Positions 12,650 to 25,759 of a DNA stretch of 64,000 bases are shown piece by piece. Source of the stretch: Eledone cirrhosa (Eukaryota; Mollusca; Cephalopoda; Octopoda; Eledonidae); the NCBI GenBank assembly GCA_964016885.1, contig OZ024744.1, forward strand, positions 116,062,802 through 116,126,801. Reading direction: 5' to 3'. Position 1 is the first letter of the stretch. Every line of letters begins with the position of its first letter. A program made the translations under genes and the position numbers. The notes under the pieces were generated by a model. That model made no database searches and had not been told where the DNA came from. It saw only the letters and a program-made list of their open reading frames with translations.

Positions 12650-14535
12650 ATCTTGTCACTCTCTCTCTATATATATAATGTCTCCCATATCTTGTCTCTC
12701 TCTCTCTCTATATATATAATGTCTCTCATATCTTGTCTCTCTCTCTATATATACAATGTCTCTCATATCTTGTCTCTCTCTCTATATATATATAATGTCT
12801 CTCATATCTTGTCTCTCTCTCTCTATATATATAATGTCTCTCATATCTTGTCTCTCTCTCTATATATATAATGTCTCTCATATCTTATCTCTCTCTCTAT
12901 ATATATATAAAGTCTCTCATTCTTGTCTCTCTCTCTATATATAATGTCTCTCATATCTTGTCTCTCTCTCTCTCTATATATATATAATGTCTCTCATATC
13001 TTGTCTCTCTCTCTATATATATAATGTCTCTCATATCTTGTCTATCTCTCTATATATAATGTCTCTCATATCTTGTCTCTCTCTCTATAAATATATAATG
13101 TCTCTCATATCTCGTCTCTCTCTCTCTCTATATATATAATGTCTCACATATCTTGTCTCTCTCTCTCTATATATATATAATGTCTCTCATAGCCTGTCTC
13201 TCTCTCTCTCTATATATAATGTCTCTCATATCTTGTCTCTCTCTCTATATATATAATGTCTCTCATAACTTGTCTCTCTGTCTCTCTCTATATATAATGT
13301 CTCTCATAACTTGTCTCTCTCCTTATATATATAATGTCTCTCATATCTTGTCTCTCTCTCTATATATATAATGTCTCTCATATCTTGTCTCTCTCTCTCT
13401 ATATATAATGTCTATCATATCTTGTCTCTCTCTCTCTCTATATATAATGTCCCTCATATCTTGTCTCTCTCTCTATATATATATAATGTCTCTCATATCT
13501 TGTCTCTCTCTCTATATATATAATGTCTCTCATATCTTGGCTCTCTCTATATATATATAATGTCTCTCACATCTTGTCTCTCTCTATATATATAATGTCT
13601 CTCATATCTTGTCTCTCTCTCTATATATATAATGTCTCTCATATCTTGTCTCTCTCTCTCTATATATATAATGTCTCTCATATCTTGTCTCTCTGTCTCT
13701 CTCTATATATAATGTCTCTCATATCTTGTCTCTCTCTCTATATATATATATAAAGTCTCTCATATCTTGTCTCTCTCTCTCTATATATATATAATGTCTC
13801 TCATATCTTGTCCCTCTCTCGCTATAAATAATGTTTCTCATATCTTGTCCCTCTCTCTCTATATATATATAATGTCTCTCATATCATGTCTCTCTCTCTA
13901 TATATATATATAATGTCTCTCATATCTTGTCTCTCTCTCTATATATATATATAATGTCTCTCATATCTTGTCTCTCTCTCTATATATATAATGTCTCTCA
14001 TATCTTATCTATCTCTCTCTATATATATAAAATGCCTCTCATATCTTGTCTCTCTCTATATATATATATATAATGTCTCTCATATCTTGTCTCTCTGTCT
14101 ATATATATAATGTCTCTCATATCTTGTCTCTCTCTCTCTATATATATATAATGTCTCTCATATCTTGTCTCTCTCTCTCTATATATATAATGTCTCTCAT
14201 ATCTTGTCTCACTCTCTATATATATATAATGTCTCACATATCTTGTCTCTCTCTCTCTATATATATATAATGTCTCTCATATCTTGTCTCTCTCTCTCTA
14301 TATATATATAATGTCTCTCATATCTTGTCTCTCTCTCTATATATATATTATGTCTCTCATATCTTGTCTCTCTCTATATATATAATGTCTCTCATATCTT
14401 GTCTCTCTCTCTCTATATATATATAATGTCTCTCATATCTTGTCTCTCTCTCTATATATACAATGTCTCTCATATCTTGTCTCTCTCTCTCTATATATAT
14501 AATGTCTCTCATATCTTGTCTCTCTCTATATATAT
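12650..14535. repeat. Module E, copy 1 (core-substituted units)
   Basis: This module has the densest core substitutions: GTCACTC (12656), AATGTCTCCC (12678), CATTCTTG (12918, one base short), TCTCGTC (13110), CTCACATATC (13144), CATAGCCTG (13189), CATAACTTG (13265 and 13305), CTCCTTATAT (13319), CTATCAT (13411), AATGTCCCTC (13447), CTTGGCTC (13537), CTCGCTATAAATAATG (13817), CATATCATG (13881) and TATTATG (14346). It recurs at 17.8, 23.9 and 48.4 kb and in part at 53.9, 61.8 and 63.6 kb. Confidence 0.85.
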
Positions 14536-14885
14536 ATATAATGTCTCTCATATCTTGTCTCTCTGTCTCTCTCTATATATAATGTCTTTCATATCTTGTC
14601 TCTCTCTCTATATATATATAAAGTCTCTCATATCTTGTCTCTCTCTCTATATACAATGTCTCTCATATCTTGTCTCTCTCTCTCTATAAATATATAATGT
14701 CTCTCATATCTTGTCTCTCTCTCTATATATATATAATGTCTCTCATATCTTGTCTCTCTCTCTATATATATAATGTCTCTCATATCTTATCTCTCTCTCT
14801 CTATATATATATAATGTCTCTCATATCTTGTCTCTGTCTCTCTATATATATATAATGTCTCTCATATCTTGTCTCTCTCTCTCTC
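14536..14885. repeat. Module C, copy 6 (right half)
   Basis: CTGTCTC (14564), AATGTCTTTC (14581), ATAAAGTC (14618), TACAATG (14652), TATAAATATATAATG (14685) and TCTCTGTC (14830) match 9240-9581 at an offset of 5,304 bp. The left half (CTTGTGTC and CTTGTATC) is missing because module E joins here; this is the seam of a 5.1-5.3 kb tandem duplication. Confidence 0.8.
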
Positions 14886-15407
14886 TATATTTATGTAATG
14901 TCTCTCATATCTTGTCTCTCTCTCTATATATATAATGTCTCTCATATCTTGTCTCTCTCTCTATATGTATATAATGTCTCTCATATCTTGTCTCTCTCTC
15001 TCTATATATATAATGTCTCTCATATCTTGTCTCTCTCTCTATATATATATAATGTCTCTCATATCTTGTCTCTCTCTCTCTATATATATAATGTCTCTCA
15101 TATCTTATCTCTCTCTCTATATATATAATGTCTCTCATATCTTGTCTCTCTCTCTATTTATATATATAATGTCTCTCATATCTTGTCTCTCTCTCTATAT
15201 GTATATAATGTCTCTCATATCTTGTCCCTCTCTCTATATATATATAATGTCTCTCATATCTTGTCTCTCTCCCTCTCTCTCTATATAATGTCTCTCATAT
15301 CTTGTCTCTCTCTCTCTATATATATATAATGTCTCTCATATCTTGTCTCTCTCTCTATATATATAATGTCTCTCATATCTTGTCTCTCTCTCTATATACA
15401 TATAACG
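14886..15407. repeat. Module A, copy 7 (522 bp)
   Basis: Copy-1 subtype with one private unit, CTATTTATATATATAATG (about 15155), in place of an all-AT tract. Length is unchanged. Confidence 0.9.
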
Positions 15408-16733
15408 TCTCTCATATCTTGTCTCTCTCTCTATATATATAATGTCTCTCATATCTTGTCTCTCTCTCTCTCTATATATATATAATGTCTCTCATATCTT
15501 GTCTCTCACTCTCTATATATATAATGTCTCTCATATCTTGTCCCTCTCTCTCTATATATAATGTCTCTCATATCTTGTCTCTCTCTCTATATATACAATG
15601 TCTCTCATATCTTGTCTCTCTCTCTATATATATATAATGTCTCTCATATCTTGTCTCTCTCTATATATATAATGTCTCTCATATCTTGTCGCTCTCTCTC
15701 TCTATATATAATGTCTCTCATATCTTGTCTCTCTCTATATATATATAATGTCTCTCATATCTTGTCTCTCTCTCTATATATACAATGTCTCTCATATCTT
15801 CTCTCTCTCTCTATATATATATAATGTCTCTCATATCTTGTCTCTCTCTCTATATATACAATGTCTCTCATATCTTGTCTCTTTCTCTATATATATATAA
15901 TGTCTCTCATATCTTGTCTCTCTCTCTATATATATATAATGTCTCTCATATCTTGTCTCTCTCTCTATATATATAATGTCTCTCATATCTTATCTCTCTC
16001 TCTATATATATATAAAGTCTCTCATATCTTGTCTCTCTCTCTATATATAATGTCTCTCATATCTTGTGTCTCTCTCTCTCTATATATATATAATGTCTCT
16101 CATATCTTGTCTCTCTCTCTATATATATAATGTCTCTCATATCTTGTCTCTCTCTCTCTATATATATAATGTCTCTCATATCTTGTCTCTCTCTATATAT
16201 ATAATGTCTCTCATATCTTGTATCTCTCTCTATATATATAATGTCTCTCATATCTTGTCTCTCTCTCTATATATATAATGTCTCTCATATCTTGTCTCTC
16301 TCTATATATATAATGTCTCTCATATCTTGTCTCTCTCTCTATATATATAATGTCTCTCATATCTTGTCTCTCTCTCTATATATATATAATGTCTCTCATA
16401 TCTTGTCTCTCTGTCTCTCTCTATATATAATGTCTCTCATATCTTGTCTCTCTCTCTATATATATATAAAGTCTCTCATATCTTGTCTCTCTCTCTATAT
16501 ACAATGTCTCTCATATCTTGTCTCTCTCTCTCTATATATATATAATGTCTCTCATATCTTGTCTCTCTCTCTATATATATATAATGTCTCTCATATCTTG
16601 TCTCTCTCTCTATATATATAATGTCTCTCATATCTTATCTCTCTCTCTCTCTATATATATAATGTCTCTCATATCTTGTCTCTGTCTCTCTATATATATA
16701 TAATGTTTCTCATATCTTGTCTCTCTCTCTCTC
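15408..16733. repeat. Modules B and C (copies 3 and 7)
   Basis: Module B: TCTCACTC (15506), GTCCCTC (15540), TACAATG (15594), TCGCTC (15689), CATATCTTCTC (15795), CTCTTTC (15879), ATAAAGTC (16012). Module C: CTTGTGTC (16062), CTTGTATC (16216), CTGTCTC (16411), ATAAAGTC (16467), TACAATG (16500), TCTCTGTC (16678). Compared with 10.1-11.4 kb it has one more unit near 16.1 kb (offset 5,306 becoming 5,345 bp). Confidence 0.85.
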
Positions 16734-17253
16734 TATATTTATGTAATGTCTCTCATATCTTGTCTCTCTCTCTATATATATAATGTCTCTCATATCTTGT
16801 CTCTCTCTCTATATGTATATAATGTCTCTCATATCTTGTCTCTCTCTCTCTCTATATATAATGTCTCTCATATCTTGTCTCTCTCTCTATATATATATAA
16901 TGTCTCTCATATCTTGTCTCTCTCTCTCTATATATATAATGTCTCTCATATCTTATCTCTCTCTCTATATATATAATGTCTCTCATATCTTGTCTCTCTC
17001 TCTCTATATATATATAATGTCTCTCATATCTTCTCTCTCTCTCTATATGTATATAATGTCTCTCATATCTTGTCCCTCTCTCTCTCTATATATAATGTCT
17101 CTCATATCTTGTCTCTCTCCCTCTCTCTATATAATGTCTCTCATATCTTGTCTCTCTCTCTCTATATATATATAATGTCTCTCATATCTTGTCTCTCTCT
17201 ATATATATATAATGTCTCTCATATCTTGTCTCTCTCTCTATATACATATAACG
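16734..17253. repeat. Module A, copy 8 (520 bp)
   Basis: Two bp shorter than standard. A CATATCTTCTC unit (17026), missing TG, precedes the second TATGTATAATG. The same shortened unit appears in both halves of the 622-bp duplication at 22.1-23.4 kb, tying those to this copy. Confidence 0.85.
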
Positions 17254-17794
17254 TCTCTCATATCTTGTCTCTCTCTCTATATATATAATGTCTCTCATAT
17301 CTTGTCTCTCTCTCTCTATATATATATATAATGTCTCTCATATCTTGTCTCTCTCTCTATATATATATAATGTCTCTCATATCTTGTCCCCCTCTCTCTC
17401 TATAAATAATGTTTCTCATATCTTGTCCCTCTCTCTCTATATATATATAATGTCTCTCATATCTTGTCTCTTTCTCTATATATATAATGTCTCTCATATC
17501 TTGTCTCTCTCTCTATATATATATATAATGTCTCTCATATCTTGTCTTTCTCTATATATATAATGTCTCTCATATCTTGTCTCTCTCTCTATATATATAT
17601 AATGTGTCTCATATCTTGTCTCTCTCTATGTATAATGTCTCTCATATCTTGTCGCTCTCTCTCTATATATATAATGTCTCTCATATCTTGTCTCTCTCTA
17701 TATATATATAATGTCTCTCATATCTTGTCTCTCTCTCTCTATATATATAATGTCTCTCATATCTTGTCTCTCTCTATATATATAATGTCTCTCA
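17254..17794. repeat. Module D, copy 5, with an internal deletion
   Basis: The first TCTATAAATAATG unit has extra C bases (GTCCCCCTC, about 17387). About 199 bp covering the AAAATGCC and CTGTTTAT units are missing, joining TCTTTCTC (17546) to AATGTGTC (17602). The same deletion is present at 23.6 kb, where the extra C bases are not. Confidence 0.8.
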
Positions 17795-19689
17795 TATCTT
17801 GTCACTCTCTCTCTATATATATAATGTCTCCCATATCTTGTCTCTCTCTCTCTCTATATATATAATGTCTCTCATATCTTGTCTCTCTCTCTATATATAC
17901 AATGTCTCTCATATCTTGTCTCTCTCTCTATATATATATAATGTCTCTCATATCTTGTCTCTCTCTCTCTATATATATAATGTCTCTCATATCTTGTCTC
18001 TCTCTCTATATATATAATGTCTCTCATATCTTATCTCTCTCTCTCTATATATATAAATCTCTCATTCTTGTCTCTCTCTCTATATATAATGTCTCTCATA
18101 TCTTGTCTCTCTCTCTCTATATATATAATGTCTCTCATATCTTGTCTCTCTCTCTATATATATAATGTCTCTCATATCTTGTCTATCTCTCTATATATAA
18201 TGTCTCTCATATCTTGTCTCTCTCTCTATAAATATATAATGTCTCTCATATCTCGTCTCTCTCTCTCTATATATATATAATGTCTCACATATCTTGTCTC
18301 TCTCTCTCTATATATATATAATGTCTCTCATAGCCTGTCTCTCTCTCTCTCTATATATAATGTCTCTCATATCTTGTCTCTCTCTCTATATATATAATGT
18401 CTCTCATAACTTGTCTCTCTGTCTCTCTCTATATATAATGTCTCTCATAACTTGTCTCTCTCCTTATATATATAATGTCTCTCATATCTTGTCTCTCTCT
18501 CTATATATATAATGTCTCTCATATCTTGTCTCTCTCTCTCTATATATAATGTCTATCATATCTTGTCTCTCTCTCTCTATATATATAATGTCCCTCATAT
18601 CTTGTCTCTCTCTCTATATATATATAATGTCTCTCATATCTTGTCTCTCTCTCTATATATATAATGTCTCTCATATCTTGGCTCTCTCTATATATATATA
18701 ATGTCTCTCACATCTTGTCTCTCTCTATATATATAATGTCTCTCATATCTTGTCTCTCTCTCTATATATATAATGTCTCTCATATCTTGTCTCTCTCTCT
18801 CTATATATATAATGTCTCTCATATCTTGTCTCTCTGTCTCTCTCTATATATAATGTCTCTCATATCTTGTCTCTCTCTCTATATATATATATAAAGTCTC
18901 TCATATCTTGTCTCTCTCTCTCTATATATATATAATGTCTCTGATATCTTGTCCCTCTCTCGCTATAAATAATGTTTCTCATATCTTGTCCCTCTCTCTC
19001 TATATATATATAATGTCTCTCATATCATGTCTCTCTCTCTATATATATATATAATGTCTCTCATATCTTGTCTCTCTCTCTATATATATATATAATGTCT
19101 CTCATATCTTGTCTCTCTCTCTATATATATAATGTCTCTCATATCTTATCTCTCTCTCTCTATATATATAAAATGCCTCTCATATCTTGTCTCTCTCTAT
19201 ATATATATATATAATGTCTCTCATATCTTGTCTCTCTGTCTATATATATAATGTCTCTCATATCTTGTCTCTCTCTCTCTATATATATATAATGTCTCTC
19301 ATATCTTGTCTCTCTCTCTCTATATATATAATGTCTCTCATATCTTGTCTCACTCTCTATATATATATAATGTCTCACATATCTTGTCTCTCTCTCTATA
19401 TATATATATAATGTCTCTCATATCTTGTCTCTCTCTCTCTATATATATATAATGTCTCTCATATCTTGTCTCTCTCTCTATATATATATTATGTCTCTCA
19501 TATCTTGTCTCTCTCTATATATATAATGTCTCTCATATCTTGTCTCTCTCTCTCTATATATATATAATGTCTCTCATATCTTGTCTCTCTCTCTATATAT
19601 ACAATGTCTCTCATATCTTGTCTCTCTCTCTATATATATATAATATCTCTCATATCTTGTCTCTCTCTATATATATAATGTCTCTCATA
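17795..19689. repeat. Module E, copy 2
   Basis: Matches module E copy 1 at an offset of 5,141-5,146 bp. Private features are ATAAATCTCTCATTC near 18053 (one further base lost) and CTGATATC (18941), which creates GATATC at 18943-18948. AATATCTCTC at 19642 marks its right end. Confidence 0.85.
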
Positions 19690-21340
19690 TCTTGTCGCTC
19701 TCTCTCTATACATATAATGTCTCTCATATCTTGTCTCTCTCTATATATATAATGTCTCTCATATCTTGTCACTCTCTCTCTATATATATAATGTCTCTCA
19801 TATCTTGTCTCTCTCTCTCTCTCTATATATAATGTCTCTCATATCTTGTCTCTCTCTCTATATATACAATGTCTCTCATATCTTGTCTCTTTCTCTATAT
19901 ATATATAATGTCTCTCATATCTTGTCTCTCTCTCTATATATATATAATGTCTCTCATATCTTGTCTCTCTCTCTATATATATAATGTCTCTCATATCTTA
20001 TCTCTCTCTCTCTATATATATAAAGTCTCTCATATCTTGTCTCTCTCTCTATATATAATGTCTCTCATATCTTGTGTCTCTCTCTCTCTATATATATATA
20101 ATGTCTCTCATATCTTGTCTCTCTCTCTATATATATAATGTCTCTCATATCTTGTCTCTCTCTCTATATATATATAATGTCTCTCATATCTTGTCTCTCT
20201 CTCTATATATTTAATGTCTCTCATATCTTGTCTCTCTCTCTATATATATAATGTCTCTCATATCTTGTCTCTCTCTATATATATAATGTCTCTTATATCT
20301 TGTCTCTCTCTCTATATATATAATGTCTCTCATATCTTGTCTCTCTCTCTATATATATATAATGTCTCTCATATCTTGTCACACTGTCTCTCTCTCTATA
20401 TATAATGTCTCTCATATCTTGTCTCTCTCTCTCTATATATATATAAAGTCTCTCATATCTTGTCTCTCTCTCTATATACAATGTCTCTCATATCTTGTCT
20501 CTCTCTCTCTATATATATATAATGTCTCTCATATCTTGTCTCTCTCTCTATATATATATAATGTCTCTCATATCTTGTCCCTCTCTCTCTATAAATAATG
20601 TTTCTCATATCTTGTCCCTCTCTCTCTATATATATATAATGTCTCACATATCTTGTCTCTCTCTCTCTATATATATATAATGTCTCTCATATCTTGTCTC
20701 TCTCTCTATATATACAATGTCTCTCATATCTTGTCTCTTTCTCTATATATATATAATGTCTCTCATATCTTGTCTCTCTCTCTCTATATATATAAAGTCT
20801 CTCATATCTTGTCTCTCTCTCTATATATAATGTCTCTCATATCTTGTGTCTCTCTCTATATATATATATATAATGTCTCTCATATCTTGTCTCTCTCTCT
20901 ATATATATAATGTCTCTCATATCTTGTCTCTCTCTCTCTATATATATAACGTCTCTCATATCTTGTCTCTCTCTCTATATATATAATGTCTCTCATATCT
21001 TGTATCTCTCTCTATATATATAATGTCTCTCATATCTTGTCTCTCTCTATATATATATAATGTCTCTCATATCTTGTCTCTCTCTATATATATAATGTCT
21101 CTCATATCTTGTCTCTCTCTCTATATATATATTATGTCTCTCATATCTTGTCTCTCTCTCTATATATATATATAATGTCTCTCATATCTTGTCTCTCTCT
21201 CTATATATACAATGTCTCTCATATCTTGTCTCTCTCTCTATATATATATAATGTCTCTCATATCTTGTCTCTCTCTATATATATAATGTCTCTCATATCT
21301 TGTCGCTCTCTCTCTATATATATAATGTCTCTCATATCTT
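19690..21340. repeat. Module F, copy 1
   Basis: Markers are TCGCTC (19695), TACATATAATG (19708), GTCACTC (19767), CTCTTTC (19888), CTTGTGTC (20071), TTTAATG (20210), CTCTTATATC (20290), GTCACACTGTC (20378), TCTATAAATAATG (20588), CTCACATATC (20643), CTTGTGTC (20843), TATATAACG (20945, CpG without TACAT), CTTGTATC (21000) and TATTATG (21131). Copies follow at 25.8, 30.8, 50.0 and 54.7 kb. Confidence 0.8.
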
Positions 21341-22114
21341 GTCTCTCTCTATATATATATAATGTCTCTCATATCTTGTCTCTCTCTCTATATATACAAT
21401 GTCTCTCATATCTTGTCTCTCTCTCTATATATATATAATGTCTCTCATATCTTGTCTCTCTCTATATATATAATGTCTCTCATATCTTGTCGCTCTCTCT
21501 CTCTATATATAATGTCTCTCATATCTTGTCTCTCTCTATATATATATAATGTCTCTCATATCTTGTCTCTCTCTCTATATATACAATGTCTCTCATATCT
21601 TCTCTCTCTCTCTATATATATATAATGTCTCTCATATCTTGTCTCTCTCTCTATATATACAATGTCTCTCATATCTTGTCTCTTTCTCTATATATATATA
21701 ATGTCTCTCATATCTTGTCTCTCTCTCTATATATATATAATGTCTCTCATATCTTGTCTCTCTCTCTATATATATAATGTCTCTCATATCTTATCTCTCT
21801 CTCTATATATATATAAAGTCTCTCATATCTTGTCTCTCTCTCTATATATAATGTCTCTCATATCTTGTGTCTCTCTCTCTCTATATATATATAATGTCTC
21901 TCATATCTTGTCTCTCTCTCTATATATAAAATGTCTCTCATATCTTGTCTCTCTCTCTCTCTATATATAATGTCTCTCATATCTTGTCTCTCTCTATATA
22001 TATAATGTCTCTCATATCTTGTATCTCTCTCTATATATATAATGTCTCTCATATCTTGTCTCTCTCTCTATATATATAATGTCTCTCATATCTTGTCTCT
22101 CTCTATATATATAA
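21341..22114. repeat. Modules B and C (copies 4 and 8)
   Basis: TACAATG (21396), TCGCTC (21490), CATATCTTCTC (21597), CTCTTTC (21682), ATAAAGTC (21815), CTTGTGTC (21865), ATAAAATGTC (21927) and CTTGTATC (22019). It matches 15540-16313 at a constant offset of 5,801 bp. Confidence 0.8.
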
Positions 22115-23358
22115 TGTCTCTCATATCTTGTCTCTCTCTCTATATATATAATGTCTCTCATATCTTGTCTCTCTCTCTATATATATATAATGTCTCTCAT
22201 ATCTTGTCTCTCTGTCTCTCTCTATATATAATGTCTCTCATATCTTGTCTCTCTCTATATATATATATAAAGTCTCTCATATCTTGTCTCTCTCTCTATA
22301 TACAATGTCTCTCATATCTTGTCTCTCTCTATATATATATAATGTCTCTCATATCTTGTCTCTCTCTCTCTATATATATAATGTCTCTCATATCTTATCT
22401 CTCTCTCTATATATATAATGTCTCTCATATCTTGTCTCTCTCTCTCTATATATATATAATGTCTCTCATATCTTCTCTCTCTCTCTATATGTATATAATG
22501 TCTCTCATATCTTGTCCCTCTCTCTCTCTATATATAATGTCTCTCATATCTTGTCTCTCTCCCTCTCTCTATATAATGTCTCTCATATCTTGTCTCTCTC
22601 TCTCTATATATATATAATGTCTCTCATATCTTGTCTCTCTCTCTATATATATAATGTCTCTCATATCTTATCTCTCTCTCTATATATATATATAATGTCT
22701 CTCATATCTTGTCTCTGTCTCTCTCTATATATATAATGTCTCTCATATCTTGTCTCTCTCTCTATATATATAATGTCTCTCATATCTTGTCTCTCTCTCT
22801 ATATATATATAATGTCTCTCATATCTTGTCTCTCTGTCTCTCTCTATATATAATGTCTCTCATATCTTGTCTCTCTCTATATATATATATAAAGTCTCTC
22901 ATATCTTGTCTCTCTCTCTATATACAATGTCTCTCATATCTTGTCTCTCTCTATATATATATAATGTCTCTCATATCTTGTCTCTCTCTCTCTATATATA
23001 TAATGTCTCTCATATCTTATCTCTCTCTCTATATATATAATGTCTCTCATATCTTGTCTCTCTCTCTCTATATATATATAATGTCTCTCATATCTTCTCT
23101 CTCTCTCTATATGTATATAATGTCTCTCATATCTTGTCCCTCTCTCTCTCTATATATAATGTCTCTCATATCTTGTCTCTCTCCCTCTCTCTATATAATG
23201 TCTCTCATATCTTGTCTCTCTCTCTCTATATATATATAATGTCTCTCATATCTTGTCTCTCTCTATATATATATAATGTCTCTCATATCTTGTCTCTCTC
23301 TCTATATACATATAACGTCTCTCATATCTTGTCTCTCTCTCTATATATATAATGTCTC
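22115..23358. repeat. Local 622-bp tandem duplication, two copies
   Basis: CTGTCTC (G at 22214 and 22836), ATAAAGTC, TACAATG, CTTATC, CATATCTTCTC with TATGTATAATG, GTCCCTC and CTCTCCCTC all recur 622 bp later. Each copy joins the middle of module C directly to the middle of module A near 22330 and 22950, skipping the TTTATG unit. The second copy ends in the AACG unit (23316). The first ends in a short module C remnant with TCTCTGTC (22715). Confidence 0.85.
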
Positions 23359-23859
23359 TCATATCTTGTCTCTCTCTCTCTATATATATATATAATGTCT
23401 CTCATATCTTGTCTCTCTCTCTATATATATATAATGTCTCTCATATCTTGTCCCTCTCTCTCTATAAATAATGTTTCTCATATCTTGTCCCTCTCTCTCT
23501 ATATATATATAATGTCTCTCATATCTTGTCTCTTTCTCTATATATATAATGTCTCTCATATCTTGTCTCTCTCTCTATATATATATATAATGTCTCTCAT
23601 ATCTTGTCTTTCTCTCTATATATATAATGTCTCTCATATCTTGTCTCTCTCTCTATATATATATAATGTGTCTCATATCTTGTCTCTCTCTATGTATAAT
23701 GTCTCTCATATCTTGTCGCTCTCTCTCTATATATATAATGTCTCTCATATCTTGTCTCTCTCTATATATATATAATGTCTCTCATATCTTGTCTCTCTCT
23801 CTCTATATATATAATGTCTCTCATATCTTGTCTCTCTCTATATATATAATGTCTCTCAT
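23359..23859. repeat. Module D, copy 6, with an internal deletion
   Basis: TCTATAAATAATG pair (about 23450-23492), CTCTTTC (23531), TCTTTCTC (23609), AATGTGTC (23666), TATGTATAATG (23690) and TCGCTC (23716). AAAATGCC and CTGTTTAT are missing as at 17.5 kb. Confidence 0.8.
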
Positions 23860-25759
23860 ATCTTGTCACTCTCTCTCTATATATATAATGTCTCCCATAT
23901 CTTGTCTCTCTCTCTCTCTATATATATAATGTCTCTCATATCTTGTCTCTCTCTCTATATATACAATGTCTCTCATATCTTGTCTCTCTCTCTATATATA
24001 TATAATGTCTCTCATATCTTGTCTCTCTCTCTCTATATATATAATGTCTCTCATATCTTGTCTCTCTCTCTATATATATAATGTCTCTCATATCTTATCT
24101 CTCTCTCTCTATATATATAAAGTCTCTCATTCTTGTCTCTCTCTCTATATATAATGTCTCTCATATCTTGTCTCTCTCTCTCTCTATATATATATAATGT
24201 CTCTCATATCTTGTCTCTCTCTCTATATATATAATGTCTCTCATATCTTGTCTATCTCTCTATATATAATGTCTCTCATATCTTGTCTCTCTCTCTATAA
24301 ATATATAATGTCTCTCATATCTCGTCTCTCTCTCTCTCTATATATATAATGTCTCACATATCTTGTCTCTCTCTCTCTATATATATATAATGTCTCTCAT
24401 AGCCTGTCTCTCTCTCTCTCTATATATAATGTCTCTCATATCTTGTCTCTCTCTCTATATATATAATGTCTCTCATAACTTGTCTCTCTGTCTCTCTCTA
24501 TATATAATGTCTCTCATAACTTGTCTCTCTCCTTATATATATAATGTCTCTCATATCTTGTCTCTCTCTCTATATATATAATGTCTCTCATATCTTGTCT
24601 CTCTCTCTCTATATATAATGTCTATCATATCTTGTCTCTCTCTCTCTATATATATAATGTCCCTCATATCTTGTCTCTCTCTCTATATATATATAATGTC
24701 TCTCATATCTTGTCTCTCTCTCTATATATATAATGTCTCTCATATCTTGGCTCTCTCTATATATATATAATGTCTCTCACATCTTGTCTCTCTCTATATA
24801 TATAATGTCTCTCATATCTTGTCTCTCTCTCTATATATATAATGTCTCTCATATCTTGTCTCTCTCTCTCTATATATATAATGTCTCTCATATCTTGTCT
24901 CTCTGTCTCTCTCTATATATAATGTCTCTCATATCTTGTCTCTCTCTCTATATATATATATAAAGTCTCTCATATCTTGTCTCTCTCTCTCTATATATAT
25001 ATAATGTCTCTGATATCTTGTCCCTCTCTCGCTATAAATAATGTTTCTCATATCTTGTCCCTCTCTCTCTATATATATATAATGTCTCTCATATCATGTC
25101 TCTCTCTCTATATATATATATAATGTCTCTCATATCTTGTCTCTCTCTCTATATATATATATAATGTCTCTCATATCTTGTCTCTCTCTCTATATATATA
25201 ATGTCTCTCATATCTTATCTCTCTCTCTCTATATATATAAAATGCCTCTCATATCTTGTCTCTCTCTATATATATATATATAATGTCTCTCATATCTTGT
25301 CTCTCTGTCTATATATATAATGTCTCTCATATCTTGTCTCTCTCTCTCTATATATATATAATGTCTCTCATATCTTGTCTCTCTCTCTCTATATATATAA
25401 TGTCTCTCATATCTTGTCTCACTCTCTATATATATATAATGTCTCACATATCTTGTCTCTCTCTCTATATATATATATAATGTCTCTCATATCTTGTCTC
25501 TCTCTCTCTATATATATATAATGTCTCTCATATCTTGTCTCTCTCTCTATATATATATTATGTCTCTCATATCTTGTCTCTCTCTATATATATAATGTCT
25601 CTCATATCTTGTCTCTCTCTCTCTATATATATATAATGTCTCTCATATCTTGTCTCTCTCTCTATATATACAATGTCTCTCATATCTTGTCTCTCTCTCT
25701 CTATATATATAATATCTCTCATATCTTGTCTCTCTCTATATATATAATGTCTCTCATAT
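23860..25759. repeat. Module E, copy 3
   Basis: Offset from copy 2 is 6,064-6,069 bp. It shares the GATATC-creating change (25012-25017) with copy 2 but keeps the G of AAAGTCTCTCATTC (24121) that copy 2 lost. AATATCTCTC (25711) is shared with copy 2; there the CT tract is 13 and the AT tract 8, against 11 and 10 in copy 2. Confidence 0.85.

Noticed and set aside
20209..20215. Remnant of a transposon at the TTTAATG and TTAA-containing units
   Set aside because: TTAA arises from a single base change in a normal unit; there are no inverted repeats, no inserted sequence and no unit-phase disruption.
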